Below are positions 18,437-27,276 of a DNA stretch of 64,000 nucleotides, one piece after another; the stretch's first letter is position 1, and every line of letters starts with the position of its first letter. The notes beneath the pieces were generated by a model that worked only from the letters and a program-made list of their open reading frames with translations, made no database searches and was not told where the DNA came from. Origin of the DNA: Paenibacillus ehimensis NBRC 15659 (GTDB lineage Bacteria; Bacillota; Bacilli; Paenibacillales; NBRC-103111); contig NZ_BILX01000011.1 in the NCBI RefSeq assembly GCF_004000785.1, forward strand, positions 1 through 64,000, written 5' to 3'. Both the position numbers and the translations under genes were made by a program.

Positions 18437-19627
18437 CTAACCTTGCGTCGTTTCGGAGCGCTCCGCCTGCCCCTTCTTGCCAGACTGCCGGATAAGCGGG
18501 ACAAGCACCGCCAAGCCGGCCAAAAACAGCAGGGCCGCCATTTCATAAACGGCCACCAGCGATGTCGCCTGCTTGATCGCCCCTGCCAGGCTCATCGTGA
18601 CAACCATGGAACCGCTCAGCAGCGGAGTGAGCAGTCCGTTCACCCGACCGATGAACGTCTCGTCCGCATTTTGCATGACTAACGTATTCGTTCCAATAAA
18701 TATGCACGGCTGAACAAGCGCGATCAGGAAGGAAGCGCTTACTGTAAGCCAAAGCTGTGCGGACCATCCGGCCGCCGCGGTACCGACCGCGCTGACGAGC
18801 ATCCCTAAGCTTAGCAGCTTTTGCGGAGCGGCTTTTCCCGCAAAACCGACTATAAGAAGACTGCTTATCACTTCTCCGAGCCCGTAAGCGGTCATCGTCC
18901 ACCTTAATTGCTCCTCCGGCAGCCCAAGTCTTTCGGTAATAAGGAAAATGCCAAGCGGCTGAATCAACCCGACGGCAAGCCCGACCGCCAAATAGCATGC
19001 CCCTAATCGCCTGAGCACCGGATTCGATACGACATAACGGAACCCGTCGGCGATCTCCTGATACAGCCCCGTCTGTCTTTTTGCAGCCTCTTCCATGCCG
19101 TCCGGCGGCAAGCATGCAAGCACAACTGCCGAAAAAATAAAGGCGGCGCCGGTGATCCCTAGAGCGGTCTCCATCCCGAAGCTTTGATAGGCGAATGTTC
19201 CGATCGCCGGTCCGAGAACCATAAATAACGACATGACCGTTTGCAGTATGGACATGCCGGTCTGCATTTGTTCGGCAGGCACATGCTTCGCAAACAGCTT
19301 CATGCCGGACGGCTGCGCAAACTGCGACACGATTGCGGACATCAGGGTGGCAAAGAACACCGCCTTCCACGTGCTGAGAACCAAGGCAAGCAGCACGACA
19401 ATGATCGAGAGCGCACTCAAAAGCTCGCACAGAACGAGGGTCCGCTTGGGACGCCACCGGTCAGCGAAGGCTCCGCCGATCAGCGAGAATACGAAGATCG
19501 GCCCGAACTCGGCAACCGAAATCAGCGAGACGGCGAACGGGTCCCCTCCCGATTGCTTCATGACAAATAATAAAACCGACAGATTGCGTACCCAGATGCC
19601 GAGCTGCGAGAACGCCATCGACAGCAT
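18437..19627 (-). CDS. Major facilitator superfamily exporter
   Basis: At least 396 residues and twelve hydrophobic segments. The loop between helices 2 and 3 reads GGAFADRWRPKRTL, the MFS motif A, as in MFS_3/enterobactin-exporter-type drug and siderophore efflux proteins. The frame continues upstream of the ATG at 19627 as L-F-R-N-R-V-V-Q-A-I, which resembles the conserved beginning of such proteins. However, no ATG, GTG or TTG exists between 19627 and the in-frame stop at 19679-19681. The only codon well placed after a ribosome binding site (AAAGGA, 9 bases) is ATT at 19670-19672. The coordinates given use the canonical ATG and may be about 15 residues short. Substrate unknown. Confidence 0.85.
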   Translation of the reverse strand: MLSMAFSQLGIWVRNLSVLLFVMKQSGGDPFAVSLISVAEFGPIFVFSLIGGAFADRWRPKRTLVLCELLSALSIIVVLLALVLSTWKAVFFATLMSAIVSQFAQPSGMKLFAKHVPAEQMQTGMSILQTVMSLFMVLGPAIGTFAYQSFGMETALGITGAAFIFSAVVLACLPPDGMEEAAKRQTGLYQEIADGFRYVVSNPVLRRLGACYLAVGLAVGLIQPLGIFLITERLGLPEEQLRWTMTAYGLGEVISSLLIVGFAGKAAPQKLLSLGMLVSAVGTAAAGWSAQLWLTVSASFLIALVQPCIFIGTNTLVMQNADETFIGRVNGLLTPLLSGSMVVTMSLAGAIKQATSLVAVYEMAALLFLAGLAVLVPLIRQSGKKGQAERSETTQG

Positions 19628-19768
19628 AATGGCCTGTACGACCCGGTTGCGAAACAGCGATGATCCGGTAATATATCCTCATCCTTTCTTTAATAATAAT
19701 GGCCGGGCTCCGCTTCCGGACTTCGTAACGGAAACCTGAATTTCGGTCCGTAATCCGGTGCCCGGTGT

Positions 19769-19809
19769 GTGTAATCTCCTTTGAATACGCGCGTATTTCG
19801 ATTACACAA
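19769..19809. promoter_or_regulatory. Nested palindromes upstream of the MFS gene
   Basis: Outer arms TGTGTAATC (19769-19777) and GATTACACA (19801-19809) enclose a perfect 14-base palindrome AATACGCGCGTATT (19785-19798). The segment lies about 100-140 bases upstream of the MFS start and is a likely operator. No regulator gene is adjacent. Confidence 0.45.
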
Positions 19810-19956
19810 TTAGCTTAATCCCTCCTGCTGCAGGAGAGTCAAGACACCGTACCGCAAAAAAATTTGTTAGCAGTCCATACAACGGAAAAAGGACGTCGTT
19901 CTCCACCGATAACGGAACTCAGATGTCTCCTCCCTGTTTAGCGAAAAAGAACCATT

Positions 19957-19981
19957 AAAAAAAGCCGCGCTCGGCGGCTTT
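19957..19981 (-). terminator. Terminator after the larE-dehydrogenase operon
   Basis: On the minus strand AAAGCCGC pairs with GCGGCTTT and is followed by further T residues. It lies 35 bases beyond the dehydrogenase stop. Confidence 0.85.
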
Positions 19982-20016
19982 CGGACTTGCTAATTCTTTT
20001 ATAGAACCGGATCCGG

Positions 20017-21015
20017 CTACTTGTTTTCGAGCAGCTCCCGCAGCTCCGGTACAACATTCGGCGGGTGTCCCCCAGTCAAGGCGGCAACGAGATTGCGCGC
20101 GGCAAGCATCGCCATATCGAGCCTCGTCTTCGCTGTGGCCGAGCCGATATGCGGCAGCGTGACCACGTTCGGCATATGCAGCAGCGGATTGTCCGGGCCC
20201 GGCGGCTCCGGATCGAACACGTCAAGTCCCGCGCCCCGGATGAGTCCGGCTTGCAGGGCATGGATCAGTGCGGGCTCGTCCACCGTCTTCCCGCGGGAAG
20301 CGTTGATGAAGAACGCCGTCGGCTTCATCCTTTCGAAGTGCTCCTGGCGGATCATCCGTTCCGTCTCCGGTGTCAGCGGCGTCATCATTACGACGAAGTC
20401 CGACTCCCGCAGCAGCTCGTCCAAGCTGCAGTAGCGGGCGGCGAACCGTTCCTCCGTCTCCGGCTTCCGGCTGCGGTTATGATAAAGCAGGCTCATGCCG
20501 AAGCCGTCCACCGCGCGCTTGGCAATCGCTTCGCCGATCCGGCCCATCCCGATGATGCCGAGCGTCTGATGGTGCACGTCCATGCCGAAGAAATATTCGT
20601 CGGTCAGCCCTTTGCCCCGCTGCCAGCGGCCCTGCTTCACGAACGCATCCAGCTCGGGGATACGCCGTGCGGCGGACAGCATAAGCGAAAGCACCAGGTC
20701 CGCGACCGTCTCGTCCAGCACATGCGGCGTATGCGTCCCGATAACCCGGCGGGCCTTCATCGCTTCCAGATCGAAGTGATTGTACCCGACTGAAATGCTG
20801 CTTACCGCCCGCAGCTTAGGGGCATGGTCCAGCAGCTCCCGATTGATCGGACCTCCGGTCGTCAGCAGCCCTTCCACGTCGTGAAGCTCCGCAAGAAGCC
20901 CTTGCCTGGAAGGGACGCCTTGACCGTCCCACATCCGGCACTCGCAGTGCTCCTCCAGATAGGCGAACACCTGCTCGGGGATCGCTTTGGAAATGTAAAT
21001 TTTCGGTTTGCTCAT
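20017..21015 (-). CDS. D-2-hydroxyacid dehydrogenase
   Basis: 332-residue NAD(P)-dependent enzyme of the glyoxylate/hydroxypyruvate/D-2-hydroxyacid dehydrogenase family, reducing 2-oxoacids to D-2-hydroxyacids or the reverse. Visible features are the Rossmann motif GIIGMGRIGEAIA, the catalytic arginine in NASRGKTVDE, the glutamate in the DVFDPEPPG segment and the histidine in LPHIGSAT. It most resembles glyoxylate/2-ketogluconate reductases; the true substrate is not readable. It lies 21 bases after larE on the same strand, which ties it by context to D/L-hydroxyacid metabolism. Confidence 0.9.
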   Translation of the reverse strand: MSKPKIYISKAIPEQVFAYLEEHCECRMWDGQGVPSRQGLLAELHDVEGLLTTGGPINRELLDHAPKLRAVSSISVGYNHFDLEAMKARRVIGTHTPHVLDETVADLVLSLMLSAARRIPELDAFVKQGRWQRGKGLTDEYFFGMDVHHQTLGIIGMGRIGEAIAKRAVDGFGMSLLYHNRSRKPETEERFAARYCSLDELLRESDFVVMMTPLTPETERMIRQEHFERMKPTAFFINASRGKTVDEPALIHALQAGLIRGAGLDVFDPEPPGPDNPLLHMPNVVTLPHIGSATAKTRLDMAMLAARNLVAALTGGHPPNVVPELRELLENK

Positions 21016-21036
21016 CGAATCGGCTCCTCTCCGAAC

Positions 21037-21891
21037 TTACGCCTGCGCGGCCGCTTGAACCGACTGCTCCTGTGGCGCAAGCACTTCGTTCAAGCTGCCT
21101 GAACGGTACCCTTTCAAGTCCAGCGTCACGTAAGCGTAGCCGATCTCCTTCAGCTTCGCATGAACCGTCTCGGCGACGGCCAGCACGTCGGCCAGCTCCG
21201 ATGCCGGCACCTCGATCCGCGCCAGCGTATCGTGCTGACGCACGCGCACCTGACGGAAACCGAGCTGAATCAGGAAATCTTCCGCCCGGTCGATCATGGA
21301 CAGCTTCTCCGCCGTGATCGCTTCCCCGTACGGAATGCGCGAAGACAGACAAGCGAACGACGGCTTATCCCACGTGGCCAGCCCGAATTTGCGGGACAGA
21401 TGGCGGATTTCCGATTTCTTGATGCCCGCTTCCAGCAGCGGCGCGCGAACGCCCCGTTCATGAGCGGCCTGCAGCCCGGGACGGTGCTCCCCGAGGTCGT
21501 CGGCGATGGCGCCGAACACGACATGCTCGTAGCCTCGCGCATGGGCGATCGGAATCAAATGATCGAACAGCGAGTTCTTGCAAAAATAGCACCGGTTCGT
21601 CGGATTTTCCGCATAGCCCGGAATATCGAGCTCGCTCGTGTGAATGACTTCATGCGGTGCGCCCAAGCTCCCGGCAAGCGCGATCGCCTCCAGCTTTTCC
21701 CGTTCGGGATACGTCTCCGAATCGGCCGTAATGGCAAGCACCCGGTCCTTGCCCATAAATTCAAGCGCCGCCTTGAGCAGAAATGCGCTGTCCACCCCGC
21801 CGGAGAACGCGACGACGACTTTGTTCATCGACTGCAAAATTTCCCCCAGCTTGGCGTATTTTTGATCTATAACTTGCTCTATGGTTGCCAT
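21037..21891 (-). CDS. larE: ATP-dependent sacrificial sulfur transferase LarE
   Basis: LarE adds sulfur to the pyridinium dicarboxylate mononucleotide precursor of the nickel-pincer cofactor used by lactate racemase and related enzymes. 284 residues from the ATG at 21891, preferred over an upstream start at 21942 because AAGGGAGG is 8 bases before it. The PP-loop SGGVDS is at 30-35. Three cysteines, C101 and C104 (RCYFCKN) and C181 (FACLSSR), are present. C181 matches the sacrificial cysteine of Lactobacillus LarE, while the additional CxxC matches the Thermotoga-type enzyme that binds a [4Fe-4S] cluster. No larA, larB or larC is in the window. Same operon as the dehydrogenase at 20017-21015. 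Confidence 0.9.
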   Translation of the reverse strand: MATIEQVIDQKYAKLGEILQSMNKVVVAFSGGVDSAFLLKAALEFMGKDRVLAITADSETYPEREKLEAIALAGSLGAPHEVIHTSELDIPGYAENPTNRCYFCKNSLFDHLIPIAHARGYEHVVFGAIADDLGEHRPGLQAAHERGVRAPLLEAGIKKSEIRHLSRKFGLATWDKPSFACLSSRIPYGEAITAEKLSMIDRAEDFLIQLGFRQVRVRQHDTLARIEVPASELADVLAVAETVHAKLKEIGYAYVTLDLKGYRSGSLNEVLAPQEQSVQAAAQA

Positions 21892-22053
21892 AGGCCCAGC
21901 CTCCCTTTTGCGCAAGCCGCGGCTCAGTCGATCTGGTTGCACACGTTTGCAATCTTCGGTTATACCGTTTCATACCAGTTTATTATAGACCGTTTTCTTC
22001 TTCGGAAAAAGGGTGTATTTTTCGAAGCCCCGGCTTCTCCCCGCATGAACGGC

Positions 22054-22085
22054 AAAAACAGCCTGTCCCGCTACAGAACAGACTG
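22054..22085 (-). terminator. Terminator after glutathione peroxidase gene
   Basis: On the minus strand CAGTCTGTTC pairs with GGACAGGCTG (two G-T pairs), loop of 7, followed by TTTTT. Confidence 0.75.
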
Positions 22086-22099
22086 CCCGACTCGCCGCT

Positions 22100-22582
22100 T
22101 TATTCGCTTAACAGCTTTTGAATATCTCCCTCGATGGCCGCAGGCTCCGTGCGCGCGGGGTACTGCTTGACAACCTTGCCTTGACGGTTGACCAGAAACT
22201 TCACGAAGTTCCATTCGATATCCCCGGTCCGGTAAGGCTCGGGCACGTGCGAGACCAAATATTGATAAAGCGGATGCGCGTGCTCGCCCTTGACATCGAT
22301 TTTGGCAAACAGCGGGAACGTCACGTTATAGCGCGTTTCGCAGAACTGTGCGATCTCGGCCTCCGTCCCGGGCTCCTGGCCGGCAAATTGGTTGCACGGA
22401 AAGCCGAGCACGACCAGCCCTTGATCCTTATAGGTCTCGTATAGCTTCTGAAGTCCTTCGTAGTGAGGCGTCAAGCCGCAGGCGCTCGCCGTGTTGACGA
22501 TCAGCAGCACGCTGCCCCGATAGTCCGACAGCGGCTTGTCCGCGCCTTGAATCGTGCTCGCCGAAAAATCGTAAACCGACAT
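22100..22582 (-). CDS. Glutathione peroxidase-like thiol peroxidase
   Basis: 160 residues from the ATG at 22582, 8 bases after AAGGAG. An ATG two codons earlier is too close to the site. It is a cysteine (not selenocysteine) enzyme: the peroxidatic C35 lies in NTASACGLTPHY. The Gln of FPCNQFAGQEPG and the Trp of IEWNFVKFLV complete the catalytic set. In Firmicutes, which lack glutathione, such proteins are usually reduced by thioredoxin. It is cytosolic with no signal sequence. Monocistronic. Confidence 0.92.
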   Translation of the reverse strand: MSVYDFSASTIQGADKPLSDYRGSVLLIVNTASACGLTPHYEGLQKLYETYKDQGLVVLGFPCNQFAGQEPGTEAEIAQFCETRYNVTFPLFAKIDVKGEHAHPLYQYLVSHVPEPYRTGDIEWNFVKFLVNRQGKVVKQYPARTEPAAIEGDIQKLLSE

Positions 22583-22799
22583 GTTCATCTCTCCTTTTTT
22601 CCATAAATGCCCTTGATCTTTATTGTAGCATGAAGCGGTTTGGAATGAAAAATCCATCCGAGCATTAGTAAAAGCGGGCTGCGGTCTGCTACAATATGAA
22701 AATGGATGTCGCAGGAAAACATAACGATCGAGGGAGGGAGCGTCTCCGTCCTATTTTCATTCAAGCCTGTTGGCTTCAACGTCCGGACGGGATGCGACG

Positions 22800-24107
22800 A
22801 TGGATATGAACGAGCTGGAATCGATACGCCATAAACTGGAGCAAGCGATCGGGCATTTGGAAGCCCAGTTTCTCGAACGCGAAGAATTGATCCGGGTGCT
22901 GCTGCTCGGCCTGATGGCCGGCGAGAACGCCCTGCTGATCGGCCCGCCGGGCACCGCCAAATCGCAGCTTGCCCGCGCCCTCTCCCAATTGTTCGGAAGC
23001 GGCCGCTGGTTCGACTATTTGCTGACGCGCTTCACGACGCCGGACGAGATGTTCGGACCGGTATCGCTGCAGCGGCTCAAAGCCGATCAATACGTTCGGC
23101 AGACGGACGGCTATTTGCCTGCGGCGGATTTTGCTTTTCTCGACGAAATCTTCAAGGCGAACAGCGCCATCTTGAACGCGCTTTTATCCATCCTGAACGA
23201 ACGGGTGTTTTTCAACGGACAGGAGAAGCAAAGCGTGCCGCTGCTGTTTCTGATCGCCGCCTCCAACGAGCTTCCGGAGGAAAACGAACAGCTCGCCGCG
23301 CTGTATGACCGCTTCCTGATCCGTTACGAGGTCGGGTACTTGAAGCAAATGTCGAGCTACGAGAAAATGTTCCAGCTTCCGGGCGAGCCGCTGCCCGCCC
23401 TGCTCTCGCTGCGGGATATCGAGACCGTGCGGCAGGCAAGCGCGGCTGTCGTCATTCCCGAAACGCTGATCTATATGCTTTACCAGCTCAAAACCGAGCT
23501 GGAAGCGAAGGAATTCGCCTTGTCCGACCGCCGCTGGCGCAAAATCGGGCAGGTGTGGAAAACGTCGGCTGCGCTGAACGGCCGCCGCGAGGTCAACGTG
23601 TGGGATACCGTCTATACCCCGCATATGCTGTGGGATCTGCCGGAGGATTACGGCACGCTGCATGAGATGTTTCAGAAGGTGTTTCAGGAGGCGCTCAAGC
23701 AGGAAACGGAAAAGGAGCTGCCCCTCCGCCGCTACGACCGGATCGCCAAGCACTGGCTCGAAGAAGAAGACGCGCTTCATGCGTTTCAGTTCAAAAAAGA
23801 AGTCGGCGGCCGGCTGAGCAAGGAAGAACAGGACAAGGCGAGAGCCAATCTGGAGGAATGCCGGCTGGAGCTGGAGGAGAAGGCTCGCGAGCTGCAAAGC
23901 AAGCTGCTCCAGTGGCTGCAGCGGGAAAAAGACTTGCCCGGTTACATCCGCAACCGCAATTTCCTGCTTCTGCAAACGGCGGAGTATGCGGTGAAATATA
24001 CGCACCTGCGCATTCAGGGCGAGCGCATTTTGCAATCGATGCAGGGGCTGTACCGGACGCTGTTCGACCGCGAAATCCCGGGCGTTCAATACGACTACAC
24101 ACTCTAG
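22800..24107 (+). CDS. MoxR/RavA-type AAA+ ATPase
   Basis: 435 residues from the ATG at 22800; a TTG at 22770 is also possible and neither has a strong ribosome site. Walker A is GPPGTAKSQLARA, Walker B is FAFLDEIFKANS, sensor 1 is LLFLIAASNELPEE, and the YDRFLIRYEV arginine-finger region follows, all typical of the MoxR class. The C-terminal third (about 300-435) is charged and helical, as in RavA. It pairs with the VWA-domain gene 74 bases downstream; MoxR-VWA pairs act as chaperones or metal-insertion motors on a client protein. The client here is unknown. Confidence 0.9.
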   Translation: MDMNELESIRHKLEQAIGHLEAQFLEREELIRVLLLGLMAGENALLIGPPGTAKSQLARALSQLFGSGRWFDYLLTRFTTPDEMFGPVSLQRLKADQYVRQTDGYLPAADFAFLDEIFKANSAILNALLSILNERVFFNGQEKQSVPLLFLIAASNELPEENEQLAALYDRFLIRYEVGYLKQMSSYEKMFQLPGEPLPALLSLRDIETVRQASAAVVIPETLIYMLYQLKTELEAKEFALSDRRWRKIGQVWKTSAALNGRREVNVWDTVYTPHMLWDLPEDYGTLHEMFQKVFQEALKQETEKELPLRRYDRIAKHWLEEEDALHAFQFKKEVGGRLSKEEQDKARANLEECRLELEEKARELQSKLLQWLQREKDLPGYIRNRNFLLLQTAEYAVKYTHLRIQGERILQSMQGLYRTLFDREIPGVQYDYTL

Positions 24108-24181
24108 AAGCCCGATGAATGAACATCCCGCATCCCAAGCGGATTATTCACCGGACTTCCTCGGCAGCGAGGTGATTCGGC

Positions 24182-25891
24182 ATGATCATCCGGTCGGCAA
24201 AAATCGACCGCTACGTGTTTGACGGGTACGTCCACTCCTCCCGCACCGCGCAGGAGTGGATTCGCGAGGCTAAAGCGCAGACGCCGTGGTTTTCGGTAGA
24301 GCTGTTTGCCGATTTTTTCATGTGCTTCTATTTGGCCCGCCCCGAGATCGACCGCAGCCAGGAGGCGCCGCCGTTCCACCGCTGGCTCGTGGCGGAGCTG
24401 CAGAAGCAGTTCTTCTACCGCTCGATCCATCCGCGGACGACGGGCGAGGTTAACGTTTCGTTCAAAACGGCGCTGAAGGCGCTCATGTGGCTGACGCAAA
24501 CGTTCGAGGACGAAGTGAAGCGGCGCAAGCAGGAGGAGCGGCAGCTTCGGACGATCGGCCTAAGCGAGAGCCGTCAAGGGCAAGGCGAGGACCAATCGCA
24601 GGTGCAAGAACGCTTGAACGAGAAACAGCTTGAGCAGCTCAAGCTCGTCGGCTACACGCTGCAGCGCGGCAAGCGCAGCGTCGAGGAGAAGCAGGCGGCG
24701 CTGGACAGCCGGCCGCTCGTGGAAGCGGAGATCGGCGCGCTGAAGGAACGCATCCGTTCGCTCCAGGAAGAGATGCGGACCGACTTCGTCCGGCGCGACA
24801 AGCTTCGGCAGAAGCTCCAGAAGGCCGAAGCCGAGCTTGCAGAGCGCGAGAAGCGGATCGAGCGGCTGGAGCGCCGCGACCGGGAGACGATGCGGGAGCT
24901 GGAAGCTCAGCTCGGCGGCTGGCTCAACCGGGCGCTGCAGGAATCGCTCGGCCGCGAAGACAGCGAAAGCTTGAGCCTGTTCGAGCTGCTGCAGGCGAGC
25001 CAGCGGATCGCCAACCGGCGCTGGGGCAGCGATCTCGGACGGCTGCACCGGCAGCAGTTCGCCAATTATCTGCAATGGGTCGAGAAGCTGAAGCGTCACC
25101 CCGAGCTGATCGCCTTCCTGCAGGAAATCGGCCGGAACGTGCAGCATTTGAAGGCGCAGCGCCGCAAGCTCCGGTCGCCGCGCATCCCGGAAAGCTACGA
25201 CGACCTTCGGCAGTCCGGCGATATTACGCATATGCTGCCAAGCGAAGCGAGTCTGCTGGCCGACGAAGACTACGAAGCGTATTTTATGGTCAAGTGGCTG
25301 GAGCGCAAGCTGCTCACCTACAACGTCACGGGCTGGACCCGCGAGCCCCTGAAAGGGCCGGTCGTCTGCATGCTCGACACGTCCCATTCGATGCGCGGCA
25401 GCAAGCTGCGGCTCGCCCAGCTGTTCGTCGCCACGTTCGCCGCGTTCAGCCTGCTGGAGAAGCGCGACTTCCGGCTGCTGCTGTTCGGCGCCCGCGGCGA
25501 GCTGGTCGAGCATCCGCTCTACTGGCGCAAGCCCGACTGGCCGGCGTTCTACGCCTTGTCGCAGCTCGCCTTCGGCGGCGGCACTCACTTCGACGCCCCG
25601 CTGCGGCGCGGCATCGAGCTCGTGTCCGCCGAGCCGCGCTACCATGACGCCGATTTCGTCATGGTCACCGACGGCGTCGGCGCAGTGTCCCCGCCCGTAC
25701 GCGAGGCGCTGGCCGAGCTCGGGCGCTCAAAGCAGGTGCGCCTGCACTCGCTGATCGTCGGCACGGCTCGCCAGCATCTCGCCCAGCGCTACGAGATTTT
25801 GGGCGTATCGCATCAAGTGCGCTTCGCCGCCACGTGGGAAGCGCAGCAAAGCGAAGAGCTGCTGCTGGACGTATTTAGCGCAAAAGGGTAG
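24182..25891 (+). CDS. VWA-domain protein, ViaA-like partner of the MoxR ATPase
   Basis: 569 residues. An N-terminal helical region is followed by a long charged coiled coil (about 150-250, rich in E, K, R, L and Q). A C-terminal von Willebrand factor A domain contains the MIDAS motif DTSHS in CMLDTSHSMRG, plus a GGGTHFD threonine segment and VMVTDG, so divalent metal binding is intact. No signal peptide or membrane helix is seen, so it is cytosolic. It follows the MoxR ATPase and probably forms an operon with it, like RavA-ViaA. The coiled coil is longer than I would expect for ViaA. Confidence 0.87.
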   Translation: MIIRSAKIDRYVFDGYVHSSRTAQEWIREAKAQTPWFSVELFADFFMCFYLARPEIDRSQEAPPFHRWLVAELQKQFFYRSIHPRTTGEVNVSFKTALKALMWLTQTFEDEVKRRKQEERQLRTIGLSESRQGQGEDQSQVQERLNEKQLEQLKLVGYTLQRGKRSVEEKQAALDSRPLVEAEIGALKERIRSLQEEMRTDFVRRDKLRQKLQKAEAELAEREKRIERLERRDRETMRELEAQLGGWLNRALQESLGREDSESLSLFELLQASQRIANRRWGSDLGRLHRQQFANYLQWVEKLKRHPELIAFLQEIGRNVQHLKAQRRKLRSPRIPESYDDLRQSGDITHMLPSEASLLADEDYEAYFMVKWLERKLLTYNVTGWTREPLKGPVVCMLDTSHSMRGSKLRLAQLFVATFAAFSLLEKRDFRLLLFGARGELVEHPLYWRKPDWPAFYALSQLAFGGGTHFDAPLRRGIELVSAEPRYHDADFVMVTDGVGAVSPPVREALAELGRSKQVRLHSLIVGTARQHLAQRYEILGVSHQVRFAATWEAQQSEELLLDVFSAKG

Positions 25892-25914
25892 AGGGAAATT
25901 CCCCCTACCCCTTT
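25884..25914. terminator. Terminator between the VWA gene and the anti-sigma gene
   Basis: AAGGGTAG-A-GGGAA pairs with TTCCC-C-CTACCC and then CTTTATT. The VWA stop codon lies in the 5' arm. It separates convergent genes. Confidence 0.7.
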
Positions 25915-25931
25915 ATTCAAGTATGCGGTCC

Positions 25932-26708
25932 TTAACGAGCCGTTTCGGTAGCCTGCTTCGCCTTGCTTTGATCGATGGCGATATCTCCCTTCCAGCTCCC
26001 CTTTGTTTTGCCGATGCGGTCGATATCTACATTGAGCTTAATCGTTTGAGGCAATGAAGCGCCGCTCGTCACGAAGGCGATCACCCCTTCCGGCTTATCC
26101 TTGTCCGCAATGCCCGTATTGATTTCTTGGCCCGCAGCGTCGGTCAGGCGAAACGCCAAATGGTCTTTCCGTCCCGTACCGATAAAGCTCAGCCGGCTGA
26201 AGCCTTCCAACCCGGGCTCCTGGTAGGTCGGATTCTCCACCTGCTTGCCGTCTTTCTTCCCGTCGGAAATGATCTGCAGTCCGGTCGTATCGAATTCCCA
26301 AGGAACGAGCATGCCGTCCTGCTTCTCGATCCGGTAATGAATCAGAACCTTGGTTTCCTCGACATACACTTCTTTAAAATGTATCGTGATGCCTTGATCC
26401 GTTATTTTGTGGTCAACCGGCACCGACAGCCCTTCGGATACCGCGCGCTTTACCCCGCTGCCGACCAATCCGTTGATGTCCGCCTGATCCTTGGCAAAAT
26501 AAGAGCTGCTGAGCGAATAAGCACCTGTCGGGATCAGTACGGCTGCCGCGATGCTGAGAGCGATGATCGTTTTTTTCATGTTTTTGTTCTCCTTTTTCTC
26601 ATGAAATTGGTTGAAGGATTGCCTTACCCGCCGGTCGACTTCCTCCGGAACTTGCGTCTTGTCGAATTGCTCCGTCAGCGATTGTTTAATTTCGTCCGAG
26701 ATTGACAT
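25932..26708 (-). CDS. DUF4179 membrane protein, probable anti-sigma factor
   Basis: 258 residues: a cytosolic N-terminal part (1-43, charged), one membrane helix (about 44-66, TIIALSIAAAVLIPTGAYSL) and an outer domain of the DUF4179 type. This is the usual layout of membrane anti-sigma factors paired with ECF sigma factors in Bacillales. It overlaps the 3' end of the sigma gene by 23 bases, so the two are translationally coupled. The N-terminal segment would hold the sigma factor at the membrane until a signal acts on the outer domain. Confidence 0.82.
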   Translation of the reverse strand: MSISDEIKQSLTEQFDKTQVPEEVDRRVRQSFNQFHEKKENKNMKKTIIALSIAAAVLIPTGAYSLSSSYFAKDQADINGLVGSGVKRAVSEGLSVPVDHKITDQGITIHFKEVYVEETKVLIHYRIEKQDGMLVPWEFDTTGLQIISDGKKDGKQVENPTYQEPGLEGFSRLSFIGTGRKDHLAFRLTDAAGQEINTGIADKDKPEGVIAFVTSGASLPQTIKLNVDIDRIGKTKGSWKGDIAIDQSKAKQATETAR

Positions 26709-27276
26709 GTTCGGAACAAGCCTCCTTGTTTGCTTGAGTATCCAACCATTGGCGCAGCTGCTTCAAGGCCAGATGATTTCTGGATTTGACCGTGCCGAGC
26801 GGAATTTGCAGCAGCTCCGCCACCTGCTCGTGCGAAAAATCATAATAAAACCGGTATATAATCACGATGCGCAGCTTGAAGGGCAGTTGATTGATCAGGC
26901 GCTGCATTTCTCTTTGCGATTCGTTCTCCAGCAGCGGTTCCTCCGGCCTTTCCACATGCGGCTCCACGCTCAAACGGTTTTTTTTCTCAAGCAAACGGAA
27001 TCTTCTCCAAAGCTGCCGCCGCCATCTGTGGATTTGCCGTATGACGATCCCGTTTAACCAGAACAAAAAAGGACGCGTACGATCATAGCCCGGCAAGGCC
27101 CGCCACAGCTGATAATAAATCTCGCTCACAATGTCGTTGACATCGGCCGGATGAGTCACCAACGCGGCTACGGTCGCGTACACTTTATTCTTGGTCATGC
27201 CGTAAATCACTTCAAAAGCGTCCGGATCCCCGTCGATCAGCCGGTCGAGCCAGACGTTCAGTTGTTCGTTATCCAT
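26686..27276 (-). CDS. ECF-type RNA polymerase sigma factor
   Basis: 196 residues from the ATG at 27276, which follows GGGAGG at 6 bases. A longer upstream frame has no ribosome site. Region 2 spans about 20-85 (DPADVN-DIVSEIYYQLWRALPGY-like core). Region 4 is at about 125-180, with the helix-turn-helix FSHEQVAELLQIPLGTVKSR. There is no region 1 or 3, as expected for extracytoplasmic function sigma factors. The stop codon lies inside the DUF4179 gene. The ribosome site sits in a perfect palindrome GGAGGCCTCC, which might limit translation. A candidate autoregulatory promoter (TGAACC, 17 bases, CAATAC) is weak. Confidence 0.88.
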   Translation of the reverse strand: MDNEQLNVWLDRLIDGDPDAFEVIYGMTKNKVYATVAALVTHPADVNDIVSEIYYQLWRALPGYDRTRPFLFWLNGIVIRQIHRWRRQLWRRFRLLEKKNRLSVEPHVERPEEPLLENESQREMQRLINQLPFKLRIVIIYRFYYDFSHEQVAELLQIPLGTVKSRNHLALKQLRQWLDTQANKEACSEHVNLGRN

